From an uncultured Paracoccaceae bacterium (lineage in GTDB: Bacteria > Pseudomonadota > Alphaproteobacteria > Rhodobacterales > Rhodobacteraceae), in NCBI GenBank assembly GCA_913061275.1, contig CAJXSR010000009.1, positions 1 to 64,000 on the forward strand: a DNA stretch of 64,000 bases, written 5' to 3'. Position 1 is the first letter of the stretch, and each line of letters starts with the position of its first letter. The position numbers were made by a program, and so were the translations under genes. A model generated the notes under the pieces. The model was not told the origin of the DNA. It did not search any database and saw only the letters and a list, made by a program, of their open reading frames with translations. Shown in pieces: positions 17,940 to 26,344 of the stretch.

Positions 17940-19118
17940 TCAGCTGTCCTTTTGTGGTAATTGTTCTGATACAAGGCGCGCCCAAAAAGCAGCCCCCAAT
18001 GTCAAAGCATCGTCATTAAAATCATAATCCGAGGCGTGCAACGGTTGGTTATTCGGATATTCGGTACCGTTGCCCATCAATATAAAGCAGCCTGGAACTT
18101 CGGCACTTAAACGGCCGAAATCTTCAGAAAATGACATCCGTGCGCGGTTTGGCAGAACCTGATCGCTTATGCCACTGGCCGCATGCATCGCCGCCTTCAC
18201 TTGATCTAGCGCATTCACAGTCTCTTCAAATTCCGTATTGAAACGCACGTCAATTCTAACATCGTGCGCCGTTGCAATGCCATTGGCAATCTGGCGCATC
18301 AGCCGCTCAATTTCATTGCGATCTTGGGATGTAAACGACCGCGTATCACCCTTCAGTATCGCATGCCCCGGCAATACATTGCGTTGCCCGTCAGTGATAA
18401 ATTCCGTGACCGAAACAACGGCACCAGTAGCGGGTGCCAGTTTGCGTGCAACAATGGTTTGCAACGCTTGCACTAATTCAGACCCAACCAAAATAGCATC
18501 CACCCCAACCTGTGGCATGGAAGCATGGCCACCTTGGCCGAAAATCTCAAACTCAAACAGGCTTTCACTGGCGCATATGGTACCTTCACGGGATGAAAAT
18601 TCGCCCAAAGGTGCGCCCGGCAAATTGTGAATACCAAAAACCTCATCTGGCTGGAATTGCGAAATCAACCCATCCTTTATCATCGCTTTCGCGCCCAGTC
18701 CGTGTTCTTCATTCGGTTGGAATAGAAATACCACAATACCGTCAAACAAAGGGTTTTCTGCCAAATATTTCGCCGCACCCAGCAACATCGTTGTATGCCC
18801 GTCATGGCCGCACGCGTGCATTTTACCTGAATGTTTAGACGTATACCCATGTGTGCTTGTTTCAGTGATCGGTAGTGCGTCCATATCAGCACGCAGCATG
18901 ATCGTGCGGTTGCCACCGCCATTACGCAAAACCCCGACAACGCCCGTACCGCCGATACCTTCATGCACTTCAATGCCGTAACTGCGCAATGCTTCTGAAA
19001 CTTTTGCAGCTGTACGATGCTCTTCAAACCCCAGCTCGGGGTGTTGGTGCAAATCACGACGAAAATCTACCATCATCTGGTGGATTGATTGCAATGCTTC
19101 TTGGGTAATATCAGGCAT
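17940..19118 (-). CDS. M20-family amidohydrolase (aminoacylase/hippurate-hydrolase type)
   Basis: Metal-dependent cytosolic hydrolase that removes acyl groups from N-acyl amino acids or similar amides. The 392-residue protein begins with the helical DFRRDLHQHPELGFEE. It has metal-site segments ADMDALPI and HACGHDGHTTMLLGAA, the catalytic-acid segment FQPNEEHGLGAKAMI, and the dimerisation-domain GQGGHASMPQVGVDAI. The substrate is not evident. It is immediately upstream of, and coupled to, the DpaL-like lyase, which suggests a two-step route from an acylated diamino acid. Confidence 0.88.
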   Translation of the reverse strand: MPDITQEALQSIHQMMVDFRRDLHQHPELGFEEHRTAAKVSEALRSYGIEVHEGIGGTGVVGVLRNGGGNRTIMLRADMDALPITETSTHGYTSKHSGKMHACGHDGHTTMLLGAAKYLAENPLFDGIVVFLFQPNEEHGLGAKAMIKDGLISQFQPDEVFGIHNLPGAPLGEFSSREGTICASESLFEFEIFGQGGHASMPQVGVDAILVGSELVQALQTIVARKLAPATGAVVSVTEFITDGQRNVLPGHAILKGDTRSFTSQDRNEIERLMRQIANGIATAHDVRIDVRFNTEFEETVNALDQVKAAMHAASGISDQVLPNRARMSFSEDFGRLSAEVPGCFILMGNGTEYPNNQPLHASDYDFNDDALTLGAAFWARLVSEQLPQKDS

Positions 19119-19200
19119 AGCGATTCTACATTTAATGTTTTTTTAAACTACCCACATTTTATATGAATACCAGATATAAATAATCATTCGTTGCCTATTA

Positions 19201-20502
19201 CTACCGCCCGATTGAAACGTAATCTAAGCCCGCTTCTTTGGCTTCACGCGGGTCATATATATTGCGCAGATCAGCCATTTTAGGTGTTTTCATTTCATCC
19301 GCTATCCGTTTTAGATCAAGTGCACGAAATTCGTTCCATTCAGTCAAAACAACTATCGCATCCGCATTTGTTGCAGCAACATACGGGTCTTCAATCCACG
19401 TAACTGTCGGCAACATTTCCTCACCCTCTTTGCGCCCTTGTGGATCGACCACATACACATCAGCACCCGCCCCCACCAAAGCAGGTACAATCGTCAAAGA
19501 CGGGCTGTCGCGCATGTCATCCGTATTGGGTTTGAACGTCACACCAAGGATCGCAATTTTTTTACCCTTCATTTTATCGCCGCATAAATGCATGATTTTA
19601 TCAATCATTTGCCGCTTACGTTCGTCATTGATCGTTATTACAGTTTCAATGATTTTAATCGGGCTGGCATGCTCTTGCCCAATCCGCGCTAATGCTTTGG
19701 TATCTTTGGGGAAACATGACCCGCCATAACCTGGGCCTGCATGTAGGAACTTGCCACCAATGCGGTTGTCCATACCCATACCCTTGGCAACAGACTGAAT
19801 GTCTGCGCCAACTTTTTCACATAGGTTGGCTATTTCATTAATAAAGGTGATCTTGGTCGCCAGAAATGCGTTGGCAGCATATTTAATCATCTCTGCACTT
19901 TCTAGGTCGGTATAAACGATCGGCGCTTCTCGTAGTGCAAGCGGGCGGTAGATCTTTGCCATAACATCTTTGGCCTGTTCACTTTCCAAACCTACAACCA
20001 CACGGTCAGGGCGCATAAAATCCTCTATCGCTGCCCCTTCGCGTAGAAATTCGGGGTTGGAACATACATCAAAATCAGCATCTGGGTTTTCAGCGCGGAT
20101 AACACGTTCCACTTCGCGGTTAGTTCCCACGGGTACAGTCGACTTAGTAACAATTACTGTATAGTCTTTTAATGCGCGCGCAATTTCACGTGCTGCATCA
20201 TACACGTAGGTCAGGTCTGCATGTCCATCGCCGCGCCGCGTAGGTGTTCCAACTGCAATAAATACAGCATCCGCCGAGCCAACTGCATCGTTCAGATCTA
20301 GTGTGAATTGCAACCGTCCGTTTGCGACATTCTTGGCCATCATATCTTCAAGGCCCGGTTCATAAATCGGCACTTCACCTTTGTGCAAAGCTGCGATCTT
20401 TTCTGACAACTTATCAACACATGTAACATCATGGCCAAAATCTGAAAAACACACGCCTGAAACCAGCCCTACATAACCCGTTCCTATCATCGTTAATTGC
20501 AT
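19201..20502 (-). CDS. ugd: UDP-glucose 6-dehydrogenase
   Basis: Oxidises UDP-glucose twice with NAD+ to UDP-glucuronate, a precursor of surface polysaccharides. It has the N-terminal Rossmann motif MIGTGYVGLVSGVCF, the conserved ESAEMIKYAANAFLATKI helix, and the catalytic Cys in GPGYGGSCFPKDTKAL. The C-terminal NAD/UDP domain carries ILGVTFKPNTDDMRDSPS. The length of 433 residues is usual. It stands alone, with no polysaccharide genes beside it. Confidence 0.95.
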   Translation of the reverse strand: MQLTMIGTGYVGLVSGVCFSDFGHDVTCVDKLSEKIAALHKGEVPIYEPGLEDMMAKNVANGRLQFTLDLNDAVGSADAVFIAVGTPTRRGDGHADLTYVYDAAREIARALKDYTVIVTKSTVPVGTNREVERVIRAENPDADFDVCSNPEFLREGAAIEDFMRPDRVVVGLESEQAKDVMAKIYRPLALREAPIVYTDLESAEMIKYAANAFLATKITFINEIANLCEKVGADIQSVAKGMGMDNRIGGKFLHAGPGYGGSCFPKDTKALARIGQEHASPIKIIETVITINDERKRQMIDKIMHLCGDKMKGKKIAILGVTFKPNTDDMRDSPSLTIVPALVGAGADVYVVDPQGRKEGEEMLPTVTWIEDPYVAATNADAIVVLTEWNEFRALDLKRIADEMKTPKMADLRNIYDPREAKEAGLDYVSIGR

Positions 20503-20603
20503 GTCTGCCCCTGTTTTTATTGTTTTCTATGCATTTTTGCGCAGAATCACGTCATAAATAGGGGGGTTTCATTCAACTTTCTAGGGGTAATAAGCTCTGC
20601 AAC

Positions 20604-20630
20604 ATCGTAGTAAGGCAATGCTATTACGAT
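20604..20630. terminator. Hairpin downstream of the sensor kinase gene
   Basis: ATCGTAGTA (20604-20612) faces TATTACGAT (20622-20630), a 9-bp stem with one G-T pair and a 9-base loop. It sits about 10 bp after the kinase stop codon on the minus strand and upstream of ugd. No T-run follows, so it is only a candidate terminator or processing site. Confidence 0.35.
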
Positions 20631-20640
20631 AGTGGAATAA

Positions 20641-22029
20641 TCACGGCGTTTCTTTCGGCAGTGTAATTAAAAATGTACTGCCGTCAGAGCCTGTTGAAGT
20701 TAATTCAAGCAAACCACCATGACCTTTGACAAGTTCCGCCGAAATAGCCAACCCAAGCCCAGAGCCGCCTTTACGCGCACCGCCTTCAAAGGCAGTAAAT
20801 AGGTTATCCATTGCTTTTTTGGGTAGGCCCGGGCCGTCATCTGAAATGGATATTATCCAGCTATCTTCAGTTTCGCGGCCCTCGACTAAAATTTTACCAC
20901 TCTGCTTTCTTGCCGTTAGAACTTGGCGCGCATTTCGCACAATATTGCTGACAATTCTGTACAGCTGTTCACGATCAGCTTTCACATTAATTCCGTTCGC
21001 TACATCAAGTGAAATATCTATCTCAGCCTCACCAATCGCCAAATGCTCTCCTTCAACAACCTCCACTAGCAAAGGTTTCATGGAAAAGCTTTTCAACTGA
21101 GGCGGGGTTTCTTCGGCCTTGCCAAATCGCAAGGTGCTTTCACAAAGGTTCACAGCACGTGACAACGATGTCACAAGTTTTGGTGCCGTCTTTTTAACGG
21201 CTGGATCATCGCTTAATTCCATTCTGTCTGCCAATAACTGTGTTGTCGTCAGTATATTGCGTAAATCATGGCTGATCTTTGAAACAGCCCCGCCAAGGGC
21301 TGCCATTCGGCCTTTTTGCTTCAAGGATTGACTTAATTGCAACTGCATAGATTGAAGTGCCGTTTCCGCTTCATGTAATTCAATCACACCCGCTTGTGGT
21401 TGAATTATTTGCCGCGCATCTTCAGGGGCTGCTGAAAATCCACGAATTTGTTGCACCAGACGGCTCATTGGACGAACGATGAAAAACCGCACAGCGATAA
21501 ACAACATAGAAGCTGTCACAACTGAAATAAACAAAGACAAATTGAAAATGGTTTTACCATAATCCAACATCGCATCGCGCAACGGCTTTTCATATAATGA
21601 CGCTTCAATCAGTTGCCCTGCTTCTTTGACGGGTTCTCCGATAACGCGAATGACACGATCATCATCATGCCAAAGCGTCATCATCGCATCCATGACAAGC
21701 TCCCACGCAGGCGGGTCACGAAGATCAAATGTTTGCCCAATGGGGGCCTTCATTGGTGAACTCAACATCAACTCACGAATGGCATTACGTTGTAAAGCCA
21801 CGTTCAGAACATCCGCATTACGCAGTAATTCCGCTTCTAGTTCTGGTTCCACCATTTCCGAAGGGGCGGCCAGCAATGCAAGTGTGGCAATTTGTGAGCT
21901 GTCTAACCTTGCTTGTAAGTAGTCCATTCTGAACCGTGAAACTGATGGAACAAAAATCAACACCTCAGCGAGCATCACGAAGACAATCGTCAGCAACAAG
22001 AAACGCCCTGAAAGTGAATTGAAAAACAT
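20641..22029 (-). CDS. Membrane sensor histidine kinase (orphan)
   Basis: A 462-residue two-component sensor. There is a membrane helix at residues 9-30, a periplasmic sensor region of about 130 residues without a recognised domain, and a second helix at about 161-185. A HAMP-like linker comes next, then the phospho-acceptor His254 in KISHDLRNILTTTQLL. The ATPase domain has an N box around NIVRNARQVL, ISDDGPGLP and GGSGLGLAISAELVKGHGG. No response regulator gene is adjacent, so its partner must be elsewhere. Confidence 0.9.
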   Translation of the reverse strand: MFFNSLSGRFLLLTIVFVMLAEVLIFVPSVSRFRMDYLQARLDSSQIATLALLAAPSEMVEPELEAELLRNADVLNVALQRNAIRELMLSSPMKAPIGQTFDLRDPPAWELVMDAMMTLWHDDDRVIRVIGEPVKEAGQLIEASLYEKPLRDAMLDYGKTIFNLSLFISVVTASMLFIAVRFFIVRPMSRLVQQIRGFSAAPEDARQIIQPQAGVIELHEAETALQSMQLQLSQSLKQKGRMAALGGAVSKISHDLRNILTTTQLLADRMELSDDPAVKKTAPKLVTSLSRAVNLCESTLRFGKAEETPPQLKSFSMKPLLVEVVEGEHLAIGEAEIDISLDVANGINVKADREQLYRIVSNIVRNARQVLTARKQSGKILVEGRETEDSWIISISDDGPGLPKKAMDNLFTAFEGGARKGGSGLGLAISAELVKGHGGLLELTSTGSDGSTFLITLPKETP

Positions 22030-22115
22030 AGTCCCCTCTTTTATGACTTAAAGTTATGGTGCTGTTCGTTATCTAGCAACTCTGCTTTTTTAGATCAGCA
22101 AAATCACGCGCAAAA

Positions 22116-23531
22116 TTAAAATCGCTGCACCATCCTTACGACCTTTTTCACAAAATCATTCTCAAATAGGCGCGGCGTGTAATACTGCCCCGCCGCACGT
22201 TTGTTAATCTCGCCCAAAGTCGGATAGGGTGCCACCATCGCGGCCACTGCCCCGATTTTCAACTTATTTGCGATAACCAATGCCCAAGTTTGAATTAGTT
22301 CACCCGCCTGCGCACCAACAATACTGGCGCCAACAGGCCGACCCTTAACAATCATCACCTTGATTAAACCGGTTGTAGCCAACTCTGCCCGCGCACGGTC
22401 ATTTTCAGCATATTCAAAACGCAACACTTCCAACTTTTCCCCATGTACCTCTTTTGCCTGAGCTTCGGTTAAACCTATTTGTGCCATCTCTGGGTCTATA
22501 TAGGTCGCCCAAGGAATGTGGGAAGAGCTGGCTTTGGATGGTAGCCCAAACAAAGCAGATTTTATAATCACGCCTGCATGGTATCCCGCAACATGGGTAA
22601 ATTGCAAACCACCTGCCACATCACCAATCGCATAAACCCGCTTATTTGTGGTTTTCAAAGACGCATCAACCTTCACGCCCGCGCGTGTTGGCTCTATGTT
22701 TGCAGCTTCTAAATTCAGCTTATCTGTATTTGGCTTGCGCCCCACAGACATCAACAAATGTGATCCTTTGTATTTTACGCCATCCTTGGTTTCCACGGTG
22801 ATAACAGCACCTCTTTGGCTGATTTTAGAGGCCAAAGCCTCTTCAACAATCTCTACGCCTTCGGCCCGAATGCGCTCAAGTGCAATCGCAGCCATTTCAG
22901 GATCATCGCGCCCAAGCGCCTTAAAGCCTTCGATGACTGTTACCTTTGATCCAAGACGCACATGCGCTTGCGCAAGCTCCATCCCGATGGGGCCGCCGCC
23001 TATAACAAGCAAATGTTTAGGCTGCTCGCGTAACTCAAAAATATCTTCATTGGTGTAGTATTTCACTTTTTCCAACCCAGGAATGGGCGGCACAAAAGGC
23101 GATGACCCCGTTGAAATCACAAATCGGCGTGCCTGAATAATTGTATCACCCGCCTGAATTTCTGTGGGTGAAATAAAGCTTCCGTATTCAGTGATAACCT
23201 TAACACCTAGCGCTTCAAATCGTTCAACACTGTCATGCGGCTCAATCCCTGCAATCACGCTGCGCACATGGTCTTTTGCTTTTGCATAATCCACAGTCGG
23301 CACCACTGGTGTTACCCCAAATGCGGCCCCGTTCGTCATGCCATGCGCATGTTTGCCCGCAGCGATTAAAGCTTTTGATGGGATACAACCGTAGTTCAAA
23401 CAGTCCCCCCCCATTTTACCGCCTTCTATTAGCACCACATCCGCACCCATCTGCACAGCACCCGCCGCAACCGAAAGACCACCAGAACCGCCGCCGATAA
23501 TACACAGATCAGTTTTTATACGTTTAACCAT
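22116..23531 (-). CDS. Pyridine nucleotide-disulfide oxidoreductase, mercuric-reductase-like
   Basis: FAD- and NAD(P)H-dependent flavoprotein of 471 residues. It has the FAD motif CIIGGGSGGLSVAAGA, the redox disulfide CLNYGC, the NAD motif LLVIGGGPIGMELAQAH, and the second FAD motif VYAIGDVAGG. The C-terminal interface reads APYPTLGEINKRA. The His of the His-Glu pair used by dihydrolipoamide dehydrogenase and glutathione reductase is replaced by Tyr here. That argues against both of those activities and for a MerA-like or still unknown substrate. No mer genes are nearby. It follows the TVP38 gene by 2 bp, a pairing common in proteobacteria. Confidence 0.85.
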   Translation of the reverse strand: MVKRIKTDLCIIGGGSGGLSVAAGAVQMGADVVLIEGGKMGGDCLNYGCIPSKALIAAGKHAHGMTNGAAFGVTPVVPTVDYAKAKDHVRSVIAGIEPHDSVERFEALGVKVITEYGSFISPTEIQAGDTIIQARRFVISTGSSPFVPPIPGLEKVKYYTNEDIFELREQPKHLLVIGGGPIGMELAQAHVRLGSKVTVIEGFKALGRDDPEMAAIALERIRAEGVEIVEEALASKISQRGAVITVETKDGVKYKGSHLLMSVGRKPNTDKLNLEAANIEPTRAGVKVDASLKTTNKRVYAIGDVAGGLQFTHVAGYHAGVIIKSALFGLPSKASSSHIPWATYIDPEMAQIGLTEAQAKEVHGEKLEVLRFEYAENDRARAELATTGLIKVMIVKGRPVGASIVGAQAGELIQTWALVIANKLKIGAVAAMVAPYPTLGEINKRAAGQYYTPRLFENDFVKKVVRMVQRF

Positions 23532-23533
23532 AC

Positions 23534-24286
23534 CTATTTACCTTTTATTTTCTTGATGATGACAGGAAGCACTGCAAGGGCTGCCAAACCTAGTAATGGG
23601 CCCAGAATTTGCCATTCAAAAATTATTCCTAAATTCGGCGTCTCGCCCTTTGCAAATACATCTGCAAGACCTGCCCCCACCCATGTATAGACCACACCAC
23701 CCGGTATGATCCCTACAAATGTCGTCCAGACAAACCGTTTCAGATTAACACCAACTAAAGCAGGAATTAGGTTTGCTATAAAGAAAGGTACCGCAGGCAC
23801 TAGGCGCATTATCAACAGATAACTGACCTCATCCGCTTTCAACCCGTCTTTAATCTTCTTCACCGCCCCTTGCGAGCCATCCATTTTAGCCGACAAAGCT
23901 TCACCAAAACCCATACGGGCCGCTAGAAATATTACTGTCGCCCCTATGGTCGCGGCAGTAATATTATAAACCGCACCCGGAAATAACCCAAACAGGAACC
24001 CCCCTGTTAGGGATATAATCGCGGCACCCGGAAGGGAAAAAGCAACAACAACAACGTACACTGCCATAAACACCAGCGAGGCCAGAATGAAATTACCATC
24101 ACGCCATGCTTGCAAGGCTTCTTGATTTTTCGCTAATTGCTCAAAGCTCAGGTAATCTTTTAAAAAGACAAAACCCAAAATTGCCACAAGAATAATTACG
24201 GCAAAAGGCGCCATGCGTTTTACAGAAAACCTAGACTGCACCACTTGCCTGTCTTGTGATGGGGGGGTGTTCATAATTTCATCCAA
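23534..24286 (-). CDS. TVP38/TMEM64-family membrane protein
   Basis: A 250-residue inner-membrane protein of the SNARE-associated/DedA-like superfamily, whose members have been linked to lipid transport and membrane-potential-dependent processes. Visible marks are the membrane helix around AVIILVAILGFVFL, the re-entrant segment SLPGAAIISLTGGFLFGLFPG, the conserved RLVPAVPFFIANLIPALVGV, and a following GIIPGGVVYTWVGAGL. It is the first gene of a two-gene operon with the flavoprotein; the stop and start lie 2 bp apart. The precise role is unknown. Confidence 0.88.
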   Translation of the reverse strand: MDEIMNTPPSQDRQVVQSRFSVKRMAPFAVIILVAILGFVFLKDYLSFEQLAKNQEALQAWRDGNFILASLVFMAVYVVVVAFSLPGAAIISLTGGFLFGLFPGAVYNITAATIGATVIFLAARMGFGEALSAKMDGSQGAVKKIKDGLKADEVSYLLIMRLVPAVPFFIANLIPALVGVNLKRFVWTTFVGIIPGGVVYTWVGAGLADVFAKGETPNLGIIFEWQILGPLLGLAALAVLPVIIKKIKGK

Positions 24287-24478
24287 ACTTATACATTATT
24301 ATTCTGTTACGCTTTATGTGCGCGATATTTGCCGCAGAAGATAGACCGATCACAAGCCAGTGATGATAGGTGATGGTTTTACCCTGTTTCATTTCAATTC
24401 AGGCAAGAACTGTAACAAAGCACATCGAAATTTGTTGGAAATAATGCATTTTGCATGATAAATTCCTTGCAAAGCGAA

Positions 24479-24507
24479 TTGACTTCATTGGTTTTCGCCC
24501 CTAAACA
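24479..24507 (+). promoter_or_regulatory. Predicted sigma-70 promoter of rpmH-rnpA
   Basis: TTGACT at 24479-24484 and TAAACA at 24502-24507 are 17 bp apart. They stand about 70 bp upstream of the rpmH start codon on the right strand. The -35 hexamer matches consensus at five of six positions and the -10 at four. Confidence 0.6.
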
Positions 24508-24575
24508 GCAGCTTCAGAATAGACGGGTTCGAATCTATATCGGATTTGCCCAAAATACCCGATCAGGAGATCGAA

Positions 24576-24710
24576 ATGAAACGCACATTCCAGCCGAGCA
24601 ATCTAGTTCGCAAACGCCGCCACGGTTTTCGCTCACGTATGGCCACCAAAAACGGTCGTATCATATTGAACCGCCGCCGTAATCAAGGCCGCAAAAAACT
24701 GTCTGCATAA
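24576..24710 (+). CDS. rpmH: 50S ribosomal protein L34
   Basis: A 44-residue, highly basic protein of the large ribosomal subunit. The start [20 protein letters not shown] and the end GRKKLSA match L34 over its full normal length. GGAG at about 24567-24570 is the ribosome site, a good distance before ATG 24576. It lies 27 bp upstream of rnpA, the nearly universal order. Confidence 0.98.
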   Translation: MKRTFQPSNLVRKRRHGFRSRMATKNGRIILNRRRNQGRKKLSA

Positions 24711-24737
24711 GGCGCGGGCCATAAGGTCTATGAAATT

Positions 24738-25139
24738 ATGAAACCGTCGGAGGCGACACAAGGCACCCAAGGGAAAGCCGGTGAAACGCCCCCGGCGGTT
24801 TCCGTTTGTCTGGTGGTAATTAAAAACCGTAGTGACTTTCTGGCTTGCAACAAAGGCCGTTATCGCGGCGTAAAAGGCTTCGTGCTACAAGGCCGCGACC
24901 GCCAAGACGGCACTGACGACATTCGCATCGGCTACACCTGTTCCAAAAAAGTCGGCAACGCCGTCGCCCGCAACCGCGCCAAACGCCGCCTGCGCGAAGT
25001 TGCCCGCTTAAGCTTACCCACGATGGGCCGTGCCGGATGGGATTATGTCCTGATCGGCAAACGCGAAGTTACGGCAACGCGCGATTTTCAAGTTATGCTG
25101 GCAGATATGCGGTATGCTTTGAAGAAGGTGCATGAGTGA
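24738..25139 (+). CDS. rnpA: Ribonuclease P protein component
   Basis: Protein subunit of RNase P, which trims the 5' leaders of precursor tRNAs together with the catalytic RNA. The family signature RNRAKRRLREVAR is complete near residue 80, preceded by IGYTCSKKVGNAVA. The 133-residue length includes an N-terminal extension of about 20 residues rich in Gly, Thr and Pro, common in Rhodobacterales. The next gene in the usual order, yidD, is separated from it by an opposite-strand HNH nuclease gene. Confidence 0.96.
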   Translation: MKPSEATQGTQGKAGETPPAVSVCLVVIKNRSDFLACNKGRYRGVKGFVLQGRDRQDGTDDIRIGYTCSKKVGNAVARNRAKRRLREVARLSLPTMGRAGWDYVLIGKREVTATRDFQVMLADMRYALKKVHE

Positions 25140-25146
25140 CGGGAAT

Positions 25147-25896
25147 TTAATTCAATTGCGTATCGAAAAACTTTCTCCGGTGCCGTTCAAGATAATCTTG
25201 ATTTGGTAAAAATTTATCGGGCATTCGTAATTCAACAGTTGCAACATCCTCTAATTTTTCACGCGCTCTTTCAGGAATGTTCATTGATACAAGCATTCTA
25301 TAATTTTGATCAAAGCTGATCAAGTGTCTGTCAAAAGCGCGATCATGAAGAGCATTTAAACAAATCCCATTACTTGGATCCAATCGACTCTTTTTATCTT
25401 CGGCCCATCCAACTATATGGCTAGCCGTAAGTAACCTTGGCTCATCAATACCAGTCATCGCACATTTGCTGCGGTATGAGCTTAGTATCATATCACGGAA
25501 AACATCTTGCCCTACTCTTTGTTTACTTTGAACAAACCTGTCTTGGCCTTCCGCAAACCCATAGGCGTCATCTCTAGTCTTCGTGCCTTGTGTGATTTTC
25601 TTAAAACTCAAAGTATCTTGTGAAAAATTCACGATCAGATTTTTATCAGATGTCCATTCCTTCCAAACAGTTTTATCCATTTTGCTCCCATGCCTCATGC
25701 CTTTTCGATCGAGTGTTTGATCAAGTGCAGCAAGATTGGACATCTTAAGTGCAACCGCAGAAGGCGTGCGGTTTATTCTCTCGCTAAGGGCAATTATATC
25801 AGGGTTACCTTTGTGAATACGGCCAAATTCTGTTTTCAAATACAAGGCAAGGGCCGCCCAGACTTCCTCCCTTACCCAATTTCTTTGCTTTGCCAT
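25147..25896 (-). CDS. HNH endonuclease-domain protein
   Basis: A 249-residue protein with a C-terminal HNH nuclease fold. The segment reads CAMTGIDEPRLLTASHIVGW, then NGICLNALHDRAFDRHLISF, giving the His, Asn and His of the metal-finger. The N-terminal 80 residues (VREEVWAALALYLK, RTPSAVALKMSNLAAL) look like a helical DNA-binding region shared with related restriction-type HNH proteins. It lies on the opposite strand between rnpA and yidD and is more AT-rich than either, which suggests transfer. A role in restriction or defence is a guess based on family; no partner gene is present. Confidence 0.82.
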   Translation of the reverse strand: MAKQRNWVREEVWAALALYLKTEFGRIHKGNPDIIALSERINRTPSAVALKMSNLAALDQTLDRKGMRHGSKMDKTVWKEWTSDKNLIVNFSQDTLSFKKITQGTKTRDDAYGFAEGQDRFVQSKQRVGQDVFRDMILSSYRSKCAMTGIDEPRLLTASHIVGWAEDKKSRLDPSNGICLNALHDRAFDRHLISFDQNYRMLVSMNIPERAREKLEDVATVELRMPDKFLPNQDYLERHRRKFFDTQLN

Positions 25897-25959
25897 ATGG
25901 CCACAAATAAGTTAATTTTCTCTATAGATTACCCATTCTAAACAGTTTAGCAAATCCCC

Positions 25960-26181
25960 ATGACCCCACTCGCCTACATACTTTCCCTTTTCATACGTGC
26001 TTACCGCCTGATACTTAGCCCTTTGATTGGGCAAAATTGTCGGTATCATCCCACATGTTCTTCATATGCCTTAGAAGCTTTGCAAAAACACGGTGGGATC
26101 AAAGGCGGTTGGTTGGCGATCCGTAGAATTAGCAAATGTCATCCGTGGGGCGGTAGTGGCATTGATAATGTGCCGGATTAA
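25960..26181 (+). CDS. yidD: Membrane protein insertion efficiency factor YidD
   Basis: Small membrane-associated protein thought to help YidC-mediated insertion. The 73-residue chain carries the family pattern [29 protein letters not shown] in pieces: an amphipathic start, two Cys residues in the C-x6-C spacing and a C-terminal [13 protein letters not shown]. It is cut off from rnpA by the HNH gene, and yidC, which usually follows, is replaced by creatinase. Confidence 0.95.
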   Translation: MTPLAYILSLFIRAYRLILSPLIGQNCRYHPTCSSYALEALQKHGGIKGGWLAIRRISKCHPWGGSGIDNVPD

Positions 26182-26253
26182 TTACTCAATCTCGTGACAA
26201 AATGTCGTTTTCTGACATGCCCAACCATACGCCAGAACCTATACACTCTTTAA

Positions 26254-26339
26254 GGACGATGGCGTCGTCCCAATTCATCACATTGTCCTGAACGCCCGGA
26301 CATCTCTAGGGGTGGTTTGGATAAGCCCCTATTAGGAGG
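26254..26339 (+). promoter_or_regulatory. Structured 5' leader of the creatinase gene
   Basis: Three stem-loops follow each other. GGACGA/TCGTCC is at 26254-26270, TGTCC/GGACA at 26284-26302, and TAGGGG/CCCCTA at 26307-26331. The last ends two bases before the AGGAGG ribosome site (26334-26339) of the ATG at 26345. I know no riboswitch class with this pattern. A regulatory role is inferred only from the density of stems and their place next to the ribosome site. Confidence 0.4.
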
Positions 26340-26344
26340 CTCTG

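Noticed and set aside
22116-23531. Annotation as dihydrolipoamide dehydrogenase.
   Set aside because: The catalytic His near the C terminus is Tyr and no 2-oxoacid dehydrogenase genes are nearby.
24287-24575. Possible replication origin next to rpmH, as in some bacteria.
   Set aside because: No dnaA gene, no DnaA-box cluster and no AT-rich 13-mer array are seen; a simple promoter explains the region.
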